This document shows, piece by piece, positions 9,153 through 17,460 of a DNA stretch of 64,000 nucleotides. How positions within the stretch are numbered: position 1 is the stretch's first letter; each line of letters opens with the position of its first letter. The position numbers and the translations under genes are program-made. The notes under the pieces were generated by a model. The model saw nothing but the letters and a program-made list of their open reading frames with translations. It did no database searches and was not told the DNA's origin. Origin of the DNA: Erysipelotrichaceae bacterium (lineage in GTDB: Bacteria > Bacillota_I > Bacilli_A > Erysipelotrichales > Erysipelotrichaceae); NCBI GenBank assembly GCA_012523895.1, contig JAAYSZ010000034.1, positions 22,486 to 86,485 of the forward strand, given 5' to 3'.

Positions 9153-10010
9153 CTATCTTACTATAATATTTTTATACCCCAAATCTTTTGCGTATTTTTC
9201 ATAAAATTTCATTTGTTCTACGCTTGTTGTTGGTGTATCTTTCATTCTTAATTTACTAGAATGATTTCTATAAGTTATAAGTTTCAAACTTATATTTTTA
9301 TAATCATCTGGTATACATTCCTTCAAAGATTTTAATGTGTTTAAAACATCAACCCATTCACTTTCACACACTAATCTCAATTCATATAACTTATTTTTTT
9401 CAAGTAAGAACTTTATATTTTTACATATATCTATATCTCTTTTATTTTCTGTTAAATTTTCATATACTTCTTCATCCCATGCTTTAATATCCAACATAAC
9501 ACCATCTATGTTTTCTATCATTTTAGGATAAAGCGAAAAATCTATTTTTCCATTTGCATCTATCAAAACTGTTTTCCCTTTATTTTTAACTAAACTAGAA
9601 AGCTTTGTAATAAACTCTGGATAAAGAGTTGCTTCTCCTCCTGATATAGTTATTCCTCTTATAAAAGGAAAGTTATCTTCAATATCTTCTAATAAAGTTT
9701 CTGGAGAATATAGCTTTACTTTAGGTGATGATAAATGTGGACATACATTTATACATGTATCACAACTTACGCATTTTTTTTCATCCCATATAACTTGTTT
9801 ATTTAATATGCTTAATGCCTCTACAGGACATTTTTTTACACACACTCCACAATGTATACATACATTAATAGTTTCAGGATTGTGACAATAAGCACACTTT
9901 AAATTACATCCTTGAACAAATATGGCTGTTCTTGCTCCTGGACCATCTACAGTAGACACAGGTATGATTTTATTTACATAAATTAAATTGTTTGTTCCTA
10001 CTTCTTCCAA
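9153..10010 (-). CDS. yjjW: YjjW family glycyl radical enzyme activase (radical SAM)
   Basis: A 285-residue activase. The radical SAM cluster motif is CNLKCAYC (Cys35, Cys39, Cys42). Two ferredoxin-type [4Fe-4S] sites follow: Cys51/54/57/61 and Cys80/83/86/90. TISGGEATLYP is the SAM-binding GGE motif. It should abstract a hydrogen to install the glycyl radical on YjjI, encoded immediately upstream. The start appears to be TTG at 10010, directly after the yjjI stop, with AGGATGG about 11 bases upstream inside yjjI; no in-frame ATG is available. The zero-gap arrangement implies translational coupling. Confidence 0.9.
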   Translation of the reverse strand: MEEVGTNNLIYVNKIIPVSTVDGPGARTAIFVQGCNLKCAYCHNPETINVCIHCGVCVKKCPVEALSILNKQVIWDEKKCVSCDTCINVCPHLSSPKVKLYSPETLLEDIEDNFPFIRGITISGGEATLYPEFITKLSSLVKNKGKTVLIDANGKIDFSLYPKMIENIDGVMLDIKAWDEEVYENLTENKRDIDICKNIKFLLEKNKLYELRLVCESEWVDVLNTLKSLKECIPDDYKNISLKLITYRNHSSKLRMKDTPTTSVEQMKFYEKYAKDLGYKNIIVR

Positions 10011-11519
10011 TTAATCCGCCATCCTAACTTTTCTTTCTTCTAAATGGTTAACTTCATAATTAGGTGTTCCTAGATGAGTAGTATTTTGTAGTACAACCTC
10101 ATCATTTCTAAATTTTTCCATTTCACTACGTTTTACTAGATAGCCTGTAATTCTTACAAGATCAGTATCTGCAGAATAGAAACTCATATAATGTACTCCT
10201 GCTTCAAAAGCACCCTTTACTACATCTAAAAGTGCATCTTTGTTTTGGTCTACATGAGATGCTATAGGGAATATATCTCCTACTCCTGATGGAAAGTATT
10301 TATGATATCTAGCAGAATGCCTTAAATGATCTAAGAAATTTTCAGGTTCACTTCCTACTGGAATCCTTACTCCTGAAGTAACACCGATATCAGTATCTAA
10401 ACCAACTTGTGCGTGTAATATAAATTTACCATCATTAACTTCAGAATATGGTGCATCTAGTTTATTTACTAGCATTTCTACTCTATCCAATATTTTTATA
10501 GCTAAATCATCAGCTTCTTTATCAGTACCATAAACAAGATTTTTATCTTTTAATAAAGTATTAACAGCTTCCGCAACTCCTGTTACACCAAACATTCCTA
10601 CAAATCTATCTCTATAAATAAGCCCTTCTTTTACAAGGAAGCTACTTTGGAAGAATCCAGATTTTTCTACAAGGAAGTTAATTCTTTGTGACATATAATC
10701 ACCTATAAGTTCAATAACTTCAGGTAAAAGATCATCCATAAAATTATCTACAGAATCAGCTATTTCAGCTAATTTTGTAAGAGTAATTCTAGTAAGTGTA
10801 TAAGCACCTCCTGCAACAGGAAGTATATTATAACAAGAAGAAATTCCATATCCATCACCATATGGTTTTAGATTAGCTTTATGATTACAAATTGCTGGAT
10901 TTGAACAAATTAAAGATGTTTCTATTGCTTTTTTCGCAAATTTATTACTTGTAATATCTTTATCATATTTGATAGTAAAGTTAGGAACCGCATTTTGTAA
11001 TTGTGACTCTGCTTCTAAGATTAAATATCCAGCTCTTGTTTCTTTAGGTCCTATATTTGCATGACAGAAAGAATCTGTTATTGTTCTATCTAAATAATTA
11101 AAGAATAACTTTAATTTTTTTATTACTTCTTCATCTGATAAATCTTCTATAAATGGATCTATCATATAGTCTAAATTACCCAAATATACTGGGAAGTTTG
11201 TAATAGAAGGAACATGTCTATAAATTGTCATTAATGCAAATATTAATTCATCAAAATCTTTAGGAGGAGTAATCTGTAAAAACTCACTTCCATTTTTAAT
11301 AAATTTATCATAGTCAGGCATTATATATCTTGGTCTATAAGGTGCTCCACCTTCAAAAAGGTCATTTATTGAACCATTATCAAAATAATATTGCATCTTA
11401 TCAGATATTTTTAAAACATCCAAACTATTTTCGGCATGTTTTGCAAGCCCCATTAATTTTTGTTCATGTGTTAAACCAGTAGAAGTAAGTGTTGAATAAA
11501 CAGCTTCTTTATTAATCAT
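10011..11519 (-). CDS. yjjI: YjjI family glycine radical enzyme
   Basis: A 502-residue homologue of E. coli YjjI (about 516), a glycyl radical enzyme of unresolved substrate. The glycyl radical motif near the C terminus is VRITGYLVKRSEM, with Gly459 the predicted radical site. A candidate active-site Cys229 lies in GISSCYNILPVAGGAY. Other family blocks visible are DSFCHANIGPKETRAGY and HLRHSARYHKYFPSGVGDIFPI. The enzyme would work only anaerobically. It is the first gene of a two-gene operon with its activase YjjW, has an AGGAGG ribosome site, and is preceded by a sigma-A-type promoter. Confidence 0.9.
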   Translation of the reverse strand: MINKEAVYSTLTSTGLTHEQKLMGLAKHAENSLDVLKISDKMQYYFDNGSINDLFEGGAPYRPRYIMPDYDKFIKNGSEFLQITPPKDFDELIFALMTIYRHVPSITNFPVYLGNLDYMIDPFIEDLSDEEVIKKLKLFFNYLDRTITDSFCHANIGPKETRAGYLILEAESQLQNAVPNFTIKYDKDITSNKFAKKAIETSLICSNPAICNHKANLKPYGDGYGISSCYNILPVAGGAYTLTRITLTKLAEIADSVDNFMDDLLPEVIELIGDYMSQRINFLVEKSGFFQSSFLVKEGLIYRDRFVGMFGVTGVAEAVNTLLKDKNLVYGTDKEADDLAIKILDRVEMLVNKLDAPYSEVNDGKFILHAQVGLDTDIGVTSGVRIPVGSEPENFLDHLRHSARYHKYFPSGVGDIFPIASHVDQNKDALLDVVKGAFEAGVHYMSFYSADTDLVRITGYLVKRSEMEKFRNDEVVLQNTTHLGTPNYEVNHLEERKVRMAD

Positions 11520-11599
11520 AAATATTCCTCCTTTAAAATTTATATTACATCGAATTTATCATTAAAATATAAATATATTTGTAATAAATAGCTGTAAAT

Positions 11600-11628
11600 A
11601 TTATATCATTGCAATGTATAACAAACAA
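11600..11628 (-). promoter_or_regulatory. Predicted promoter of yjjI-yjjW
   Basis: The reverse strand carries TTGTTT, a 17-base spacer, and a perfect TATAAT, placing the transcription start about 75 bases upstream of the yjjI ATG. I saw no obvious FNR- or Rex-type operator, although the long leader could hold one. Confidence 0.6.
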
Positions 11629-11769
11629 TTATTGTGACCATTACTTAATTCCTATTTATTTTATGATTTATACTCTTATAAATTAATGCACTATTACACA
11701 TAAAAAATGGTTATATTCATCTTTGACAGCATCAAAACAAAGAAAATATACTCAAATATAATATTAGAA

Positions 11770-12264
11770 TTAATACTTACTTATTATCTTCCATTGAGAG
11801 TACAAATCATCTATTGAATATCTTGCATTTGCTGGACTAGTAGAAGGTAGTTGAATTGCTTTAAATCCCGTTTTCTTTTCTTGATATTTTTTATAAAAGC
11901 GATAAGAAGTCCCTCCATTACAGAAAACTTTCTTTATATCTGCTTCATTAAAAATTCGACTTAAATCTGAAGGAATTACGTTTTGAATACTGGCATCACT
12001 AGAACCGATAATATCACACTGATATATAACATCATAAACTGCAATATTATGTTTCAAAAGAAAAGCTCTTCTTTCTTCAATATCAATACTTAGCTTCACA
12101 TTAAAAATACGTTCAAGTAAAGGCCAAAAACGATTCTGAGGATGTCCGTAAAAAAAACCATATTCTCTAGTTTTTACAGAAGGAAAAGATCCCAAAATCA
12201 AAATTTTTGAATCAGCTTGAAAAAGAGGTTTAAGTGGATGAGTAATGGTTTGATGTTTACACAT
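11770..12264 (-). CDS. DNA-deoxyinosine (hypoxanthine) glycosylase, UDG superfamily
   Basis: A 164-residue protein with the hallmarks of the hypoxanthine-DNA glycosylase family of the uracil-DNA glycosylase superfamily: ILGSFPSVKTREYGFFYGHPQNRFWPLL near the N terminus and LPSTSPANARY near the C terminus. It removes deaminated adenine (hypoxanthine) from DNA and starts base excision repair in the cytoplasm. Length matches the family (~160). It appears monocistronic, with an AGGA-type site before ATG 12264. Gaps of about 100 and 250 bases on its sides hold no gene. Confidence 0.9.
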   Translation of the reverse strand: MCKHQTITHPLKPLFQADSKILILGSFPSVKTREYGFFYGHPQNRFWPLLERIFNVKLSIDIEERRAFLLKHNIAVYDVIYQCDIIGSSDASIQNVIPSDLSRIFNEADIKKVFCNGGTSYRFYKKYQEKKTGFKAIQLPSTSPANARYSIDDLYSQWKIISKY

Positions 12265-12362
12265 TTTTTATCCTCCAATTATCATATTCATTCAATAGTT
12301 ATCACACTATAAATTACCTACAAATAATTTTATACATTTATATTATATACTCTATCTAATAA

Positions 12363-13481
12363 TTAATAGGCATCATAATTGAATCTATTTATTTCATCAT
12401 AATAATTACATATTTCAGATTCTCGCCTTAACAGTTCTTTTCGTTTTTTAACATCAGTTATATAATTTGCGACTTTTTTTAGTACTGTTACATCAAAAGT
12501 GTTCATTGCAAAATCAATCGCTAACTTATTTTGAAGTTCTATATTTTTTAATTCCGGTAAAAGAATATTTACAATATCTCTTTCTTCATATCCTCTATCA
12601 TTTCTTTGTTTTTTAAAAACATCATTACTTTTTTCTATTATTATTTTTTCTAACAATTCTTGATCTTGTAAAGTTACAGCAGCAATATACAATACATTGT
12701 TATAAGGTTTATCTAAAATGATTTTACGCAATATTTCAGGATTTTTAATATGCTTTACAATTTTTTCTTTATCATCAGCATTTTTCTTCATCTTATAAAT
12801 ATCATAAAGCTTTGAATCATCAATTAAATGTAATAAGTTGTCTAAAATATATTCATCCATAGTATTAAATGCAATATTTCTAAGAATAGTTTCATCACTT
12901 ATCTTTTGTAAAGCTATCTTTTTAACTTCTTTATTATCAGCATCAAGTACAATCTTTTCAAGTATTTTTTGGTTATTTATATATTTATCAATTGCCCATT
13001 TACTTACAGCAGATACACTACCACTATAACCTTTTAGACTTATTAATCTTTTATCAGGAATTAAAACAAGATTACCAATAATAGCTTCATCTTCAATTTT
13101 TTTAATGGCTTCTTTTCGCAATTCTTCAAAGTTATCATTTTTGGCTATTTCAATAAGAACATCTTTATTAGTTAACTTCTTAATAGCCACTTCACGAATT
13201 TTAGCTTCTAGTTTGCTAAATGCAATTTGTTCAAGTAACTTTTGATCAATTAATTGATTTATAGCTGTTACACGTACTTTCCAATTAACAATTAAATCAG
13301 ATGTTATCATATCAAAAAGAATAGATTGATTATCAATCTTTTTAACTGCTTCAACACAAACATTTTCAATAGGAGCTTCTATTGCAATCTTTGCTAATTC
13401 TTTTTGATCTGACACCCTAGCAACTGCCTTAATAGCTCGTTTTTCATCAGCACTTTTCCAAGCCGGTTTAAAAAGTTCCAT
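12363..13481 (-). CDS. HEAT-like repeat protein of unknown function
   Basis: A 372-residue cytoplasmic protein built from degenerate ~25-30 residue helical repeats. Each has a core like [DN]xEVRKIAIxKIxDExILxxIA, with cycles at DQKELAKIAIE, DQKLLEQIAF, NKDVLIEIAKN, NQKILEKIVLD and DETILRNIAFN. Such alpha-solenoids are protein-binding scaffolds, and nothing indicates an enzyme. I place the start at ATG 13481 (MELFKPAWKSADEKRAIKAV) because AGGA lies 7 bases before it and relatives begin with a similar F-KPKWKS block. The upstream in-frame ATG at 13532 would add a Lys-rich extension without a ribosome site. It is divergent from the lipoprotein gene at 13700. Confidence 0.7.
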   Translation of the reverse strand: MELFKPAWKSADEKRAIKAVARVSDQKELAKIAIEAPIENVCVEAVKKIDNQSILFDMITSDLIVNWKVRVTAINQLIDQKLLEQIAFSKLEAKIREVAIKKLTNKDVLIEIAKNDNFEELRKEAIKKIEDEAIIGNLVLIPDKRLISLKGYSGSVSAVSKWAIDKYINNQKILEKIVLDADNKEVKKIALQKISDETILRNIAFNTMDEYILDNLLHLIDDSKLYDIYKMKKNADDKEKIVKHIKNPEILRKIILDKPYNNVLYIAAVTLQDQELLEKIIIEKSNDVFKKQRNDRGYEERDIVNILLPELKNIELQNKLAIDFAMNTFDVTVLKKVANYITDVKKRKELLRRESEICNYYDEINRFNYDAY

Positions 13482-13699
13482 GATTATTCCTTTTTTTCTA
13501 CTTTTATTGGTTTTATAATTTTTCATAATCAATCTTCCTTTTCTAATTCCTATAATAAAAATAACACTAAACCTAAGTTAGTTTGTCTGCTTGAAGCATA
13601 CTATAAATACATACAAATAAAAAAGTTCAATGTTTCAAATAATAAATTGAATCTATCATATATTTCATTGCATAATAATATAAAGGAGTTGGTTTTAAT

Positions 13700-14347
13700 A
13701 TGAAAAAATTTAAATATATATTTTTTCTTATAAGTTTTGTTTTTTTAACACTACTGATTTTAACAGGATGTGAAAATAACAGTATATATGATAGACCAGA
13801 AGCAGAAAAACCGGTAATTTATTTATATCCTACAAAAACAATGGAAATTATAGTTGAACTTGATTTTAATGGTACTATTACCTGTAGCTACCCTACCTAT
13901 GATGATGGTTGGACTGTAACTGCTCATCCTGATGGAACATTAATCAACCAAAAAGATGAAAAAGAATATTCTTATCTATTTTGGGAAGGAACTAGCAATA
14001 TTAAATACGATATGAGTCAAGGTTTTGTAATAAAAGGAGAAGATACTGCTAAGTTTTTAAGAGATAAATTAGAATATATTGGCCTAACACCAAAAGAATA
14101 TAATGAATTTATTGTCTATTGGCTTCCAAAAATGCAAGACAATACATATAACCTCATTACTTTTCAAAATGATATTTATTTAGATAATGCAAAACTAAAC
14201 ATACAACCTGAACCTGACAGTATTTTAAGAGTTTTTATGGCATATAAACCTTTAAGTGAATATATTTCAATTGAAGAACAAACCCTTGAACCTTTTAAAA
14301 GAGAAGGATTTACTGTTATAGAATGGGGAGGTACAATTATTAATTAA
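13700..14347 (+). CDS. Conserved lipoprotein, 'KPVIYLYP' family, unknown function
   Basis: A 215-residue protein with a lipoprotein signal (hydrophobic stretch then LTGC, Cys24). The mature part begins EKPVIYLYPTKT and contains PTYDDGWTVTAHPDGTL, YSYLFWEG, NEFIVYWLPKMQDN and a C-terminal GFTVIEWGGTI. I recognise this as a conserved family in Bacillota and other bacteria without known function, probably a beta-rich surface protein. The ribosome site AAGGAG and the strong terminator at 14391-14436 suggest a single-gene transcript. It is the last clearly intact gene before the decayed region. Confidence 0.8.
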   Translation: MKKFKYIFFLISFVFLTLLILTGCENNSIYDRPEAEKPVIYLYPTKTMEIIVELDFNGTITCSYPTYDDGWTVTAHPDGTLINQKDEKEYSYLFWEGTSNIKYDMSQGFVIKGEDTAKFLRDKLEYIGLTPKEYNEFIVYWLPKMQDNTYNLITFQNDIYLDNAKLNIQPEPDSILRVFMAYKPLSEYISIEEQTLEPFKREGFTVIEWGGTIIN

Positions 14348-14390
14348 GACTATTAAGACAATCTAAATATATTATTTGGTTATTAATAAT

Positions 14391-14436
14391 GTGAAGTTTT
14401 CTGCCACTATGTTGTGGTTTAAAATTTCACTTTTTA
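14391..14436 (+). terminator. Intrinsic terminator of the lipoprotein gene
   Basis: GTGAAGTTTT...CCAC pairs with GTGG...AAAATTTCAC around a short loop, followed by TTTTT. A long, slightly bulged stem. Confidence 0.8.
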
Positions 14437-14450
14437 TTTATTATAAAATA

Positions 14451-14546
14451 AAAAAATGCACACTTATGCGAAATCTTTCGCTTATGGCAGGGATCTATAC
14501 ATATAATATTTCACACGAATATAAAGTGAAAGATCTTATCATCAAA
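14451..14546 (-). repeat. Dispersed 95 bp repeat, copy A
   Basis: First of three same-orientation copies (others at 16873 and 19256). Shared blocks on the plus strand are TGCGxAATCTTxCG, TTATGGCAGGG, TCTATACAT, TAATATTTCACA and AAGTGAAAGAT. On the minus strand the unit ends in a stem-loop plus T run and so works as a 3' terminator. This copy follows the broken NTF2-like gene by about 26 bases and is the most diverged at the terminator stem. Confidence 0.8.
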
Positions 14547-14571
14547 ATTATTTAATTAAACAAATTAGAAT

Positions 14572-14939
14572 TTATATAATTGGTTTTCCTATATTCATTT
14601 GATTTTTCCATTCATGAACAAATCTATCATCACCCCAATATTTATCCATTTCAATAATTAGTCCGTTTTTAAGTTTCAAAAGCTTACAACATAAAAAGTG
14701 CAACTTTTATTAATAGGATATATATTTACAGCTGTTATTATTGTATTTGTTGTTTCTTCAACGCGCTCAATATTTCCAGCCCATTGCCCTGGGTACTCGC
14801 AATTTACTTAGATATATTCTTGGACTGTAAAAAGTTAATTATTACAATGCCAACAAATAACAGCTTCTTTATGAAAATAAGTATTAAACTTTTCTTGAAT
14901 TTGTTCTAGAACATCTTGCCAAAATTCTTTTATATTCAT
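14572..14939 (-). pseudogene. Broken NTF2-like (SnoaL/ketosteroid isomerase-fold) protein gene
   Basis: Reading the reverse strand from ATG 14939 gives MNIKEFWQDVLEQIQEKF, then HKEAVICWHCNN, stop, LFTVQEYI, stop, VNCEYPGQWAGNIERVEET and TIITAVNIYPINKSCTFYVVSF. A one-base deletion follows, after which another frame continues KLKNGLIIEMDKYWGDD to KPII and a stop at 14572. The order and length (~122 residues) match the nuclear transport factor 2 family common in Bacillota. Two in-frame stops plus one frameshift make it non-functional. A GGTGAT ribosome site remains before the ATG. It lies downstream of the broken BRO gene. Confidence 0.85.
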
Positions 14940-14969
14940 ATATCATCACCTGCATATACTAGTTTTTTA

Positions 14970-15820
14970 TTATTTAGAATTATCTTCTGTTTTATTTGCA
15001 ACATCTTCAATAACTTTAGAAAAATCAAGGGCGTTCTTTTGAGTAATAACAGGCTTTCCTGTCCTTGATTCAATATCTTTTCTAGCATTTCCAGCAACAG
15101 TTCCACCTTCTTTGGCAACCTCTTTATTTTCTTCTAATCCTTGAGGATGAAAGGTTTGAGTTAATTCAGTTGTGGTTGCTTCTGCAATCATATTAAGAAT
15201 TAGTTCCAAAGTAGACATATTATCTATAAGATTTTCTTTTTTAAAATTTTTAAAATCTTTATATTGGCGAGTTGTCATATCTGACCATGCTTTAGAAATT
15301 TCATTAGTAAGGATAGGTATTCCATACCTTCCTTTACACCATGATCTTTCCAAGTGCCTGTTAATTCTTTTCTAACTTGTATAGCTTGAAGTCTTTGATT
15401 AATCCATTCTCTTATATAACCTTTTTGAAAATATGTATGCAAAGCTCTATCAATAGTAAGTTCAGGATCAATGATCTCATCTATTCTTTCTTTTCCTACT
15501 TCTGCTAACTACATTTTAAATGATTCAGCTTTAGGGGATGGAATAGATTGAATGATACGGAAAATATCCTGTATATCAGCGACATCAGTATTGTACTTCA
15601 TTTCATCTTAAGATTCTAATTTCAGTTGTCGACAAAATGTCGACAACTGAGACTTCTCATCTTCTATCATCCTTTTCTTTACTCGATACCAATAATTCCT
15701 AGGATTTTTACTGTCAGTCAACACAGCAACAACATCAATAACTGAAAAGTACCATTCTTCTTTTTCATTATCCCAAACAGATTTTATTTCCTTGTTTTCA
15801 TAAATTTTTATCTCGTTCAT
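14970..15820 (-). pseudogene. Broken BRO N-terminal domain (phage antirepressor-like) gene
   Basis: The pieces form one ~283-residue gene. ATG 15820 begins NEIKIYENKEIKSVWDNE and WYFSVIDVVAVLTDS (Bro-N), then a TAA at 15608-15610 interrupts. The same frame continues with TDVADIQDIFRIIQSIPSPK and a TAG at 15509-15511 replacing the Trp of KMWLAEVG. It then runs IDPELTIDRALHTYFQKGY and WINQRLQAIQVRKELT. Near 15315-15325 a one-base deletion shifts to the frame of ILTNEISKAWSDMTTRQYK, AEATTTEL, GNARKDIE and TGKPVITQKNA. Length and order fit the intact family, so this is recent decay. Such proteins are DNA-binding, mobile-element-linked antirepressors. GGAGG precedes the start. Confidence 0.85.
15622..15650. 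repeat. Perfect 13 bp palindrome inside the BRO pseudogene
   Basis: TCAGTTGTCGACA, spacer AAA, TGTCGACAACTGA: both arms are perfect inverted repeats. It lies in the coding frame and specifies the segment SQLSTFCRQL. The 3-base loop means the strand could extrude as a cruciform or the RNA could fold into a very stable hairpin. Confidence 0.95.
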
Positions 15821-15966
15821 CATGTTCCTCCTTTGTTGAAGAAATTTTAATATTGTCTTAACTAACTATATGATGAAATACTTTGTTTCCTTATTAAATA
15901 ATATACTAACTTTAAAATTTCATAATTTATGGAGGACTTAAATATTATTAATTACTATTTTTAATA

Positions 15967-16071
15967 TAAGTTGTTCGGAATTACCGAACAACTTAATTAT
16001 TCTCTATTTCTATATTATATGAACTTGTCAGAAAATCCGACAGGTTGAATTGTCAAGTATTTTTGACAGTT
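15967..16071. repeat. Cluster of three palindromes between broken BRO gene and immunity-like gene
   Basis: Three stem-loops in about 105 bases with no gene. First: TAAGTTGTTCGG, loop AATTA, CCGAACAACTTA (15967-15995, 12 bp perfect arms). Second: AACTTGTC...GACAGGTT at 16022-16046 (one wobble). Third: TTGTCAA...TTGACA at about 16049-16068. They share a GTTGT/TTGTC flavour with the palindrome at 15622. The rest of the 320-base gap (15824-16152) shows nothing else. Confidence 0.85.
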
Positions 16072-16152
16072 GGTATAAGAATAAGTTAAATGTTTCAAAC
16101 AAATTAAAGTAGAAATACTATAACAAAATAATTTAATAAACTGGAAGTTAAC

Positions 16153-16824
16153 CTACCAATCTAGATATATCTCTGACAACAGTCTATAACCTTTTGGAAT
16201 TTCATCTGCAACTCCTATTATATCTCCTAACCACTCTCCATCATTTGTCGTTCTTCCACTGCCCATCAATAGCGGAAGAGGATCTACATCATCACTTTCT
16301 GTTTTATCCTTATGTAGAATCTTTGTTCTGTCAAATGAATAGCAAACCTTCTTTGTATGATTTATCGTGTAACAAAAATCTTTTCCATCACGCAAAAATA
16401 AACCTTCAAAAGGATTATCAACATCAATTCTATATTCATTAACGGCATAATTATCATTATTTTTTATGTCTTCTAAATAAATTCCTATTTCCTCCCTCAC
16501 TATAGCTTCTGCGGTTTTAAAAAGTGATGAAACATTTTTATACGCTGTATATACATCAATGCCACCATCTTTATATCCTAATTTGAGAGAATCTTCGTAT
16601 AGAATCCTTAACGTATCATTTTCGGTATCTTTTAATATCAACTTATCGTCTCCCAACCAAAGTATACGATTCCCTTCCCATTCATTCGACAATAAATCAA
16701 ACAAAGCTCTTAAAAAATCGTTTCCTCTAAAAAGTGATTCTATTCGTTTACTTCCATAATCAAAATCGTAAGGAGAAATATATTCTTTTTTATCTACATT
16801 TACCCAATCAAAATACTCACCCAT
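16153..16824 (-). CDS. Immunity-like cytoplasmic protein, unknown function
   Basis: A 223-residue soluble protein: MGEYFDWVNVDKKEYISPYDFDYG, then SLFRGNDFLRALFDLLSNEWEGNRILWLGDD, TAEAIVREEIGIYLED, KDFCYTINHTKKVCYSF and a C-terminal WLGDIIGVADEIPKGYRLLSEIYLDW. I have the impression of a family found beside toxin/immunity genes in Bacillota, but I cannot name a Pfam domain and do not assign a function. The ATG at 16824 has GGAG six bases upstream, while the ATG at 16836 has no site. It is the only intact gene among decayed neighbours, so it may be selected. Confidence 0.65.
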   Translation of the reverse strand: MGEYFDWVNVDKKEYISPYDFDYGSKRIESLFRGNDFLRALFDLLSNEWEGNRILWLGDDKLILKDTENDTLRILYEDSLKLGYKDGGIDVYTAYKNVSSLFKTAEAIVREEIGIYLEDIKNNDNYAVNEYRIDVDNPFEGLFLRDGKDFCYTINHTKKVCYSFDRTKILHKDKTESDDVDPLPLLMGSGRTTNDGEWLGDIIGVADEIPKGYRLLSEIYLDW

Positions 16825-16872
16825 AATCGTCTCCATAAATTATAATATATATATTATATTACATTCAAACAC

Positions 16873-16969
16873 AAAAAAACCGCATAATCATGCGGAATCT
16901 TGCGTTTATGGCAGGGGTCTATACATGTAATATTTCACATAAATAAAAGTGAAAGATATTATCAGCAAA
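16873..16969 (-). repeat. Dispersed 95 bp repeat, copy B (best preserved)
   Basis: Minus-strand unit: TTTCAC...GTGAAA stem, CATGTATAGACCCCTGCCA, then CCGCATGATTATGCGG followed by seven T, an intrinsic terminator. It begins directly after the stop of the broken gene 16971-17345. Its ACCCCTGCCA plus terminator order mimics the 3' end of tRNA-Trp at 20875 (ACCCCTGCCA, 14 bases, CCGCA...TGCGG stem, T run). Confidence 0.85.
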
Positions 16970-16970
16970 T

Positions 16971-17345
16971 CTATTTCAAATAATACATATTAATTAATTC
17001 GTTAGAATAATCGCATGTTTCAAAACAATCTTTCCATAAATCATCAATGTTATTAAATAATGCTTTAAATTTATAAAAATCATTATTAGTATTTTCAATA
17101 ACATATGGATATAAACCTGTTGTTCCATCTAATTAACCATGGTATGTCATTTTTAAATAACCTTCAGAACATGGAAGTTTAATAATTTTATAATTATCTG
17201 TTAAGCTAGTTGAATAATTAATATTATTATCAATTAATAAACTATCGATAATAAAAGATTTATTTATAAATATAGTGTCACTATAAATTGGTGACTCAAA
17301 ACTAGCACTAATTGCATTATCTAAATATAAGTTTAATATTTTCAT
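16971..17345 (-). pseudogene. Small acidic protein gene with an internal stop (immunity-like)
   Basis: ATG 17345 (AGGTGGGA site) opens MKILNLYLDNAISASFES and runs to YLKMTYHG, where TAA at 17133-17135 stops it. The same frame then continues with DGTTGLYPYVIENTNNDF, FNNIDDLWKDCFE and ELINMYYLK to a second stop at 16971. The uninterrupted frame would give about 124 residues. Size, composition and setting recall immunity proteins of polymorphic toxins, but I do not recognise the family. A single nonsense change is the simplest reading; the 70-residue upstream part might still be made. Confidence 0.7.
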
Positions 17346-17460
17346 TTCCCACCTATTTATCATTAATTATTTGTAATTAAACTAATTATATATTACTTGC
17401 TTTTTTAATAAACCGTTGCTTTAAAAAATGATATACTTTAAAAGTATGGAGAAGTCTACA

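Noticed and set aside
14936..15118. 60-codon minus-strand ORF overlapping the BRO relic
   Set aside because: Alternate frame of the broken BRO gene, which has the recognisable translation.
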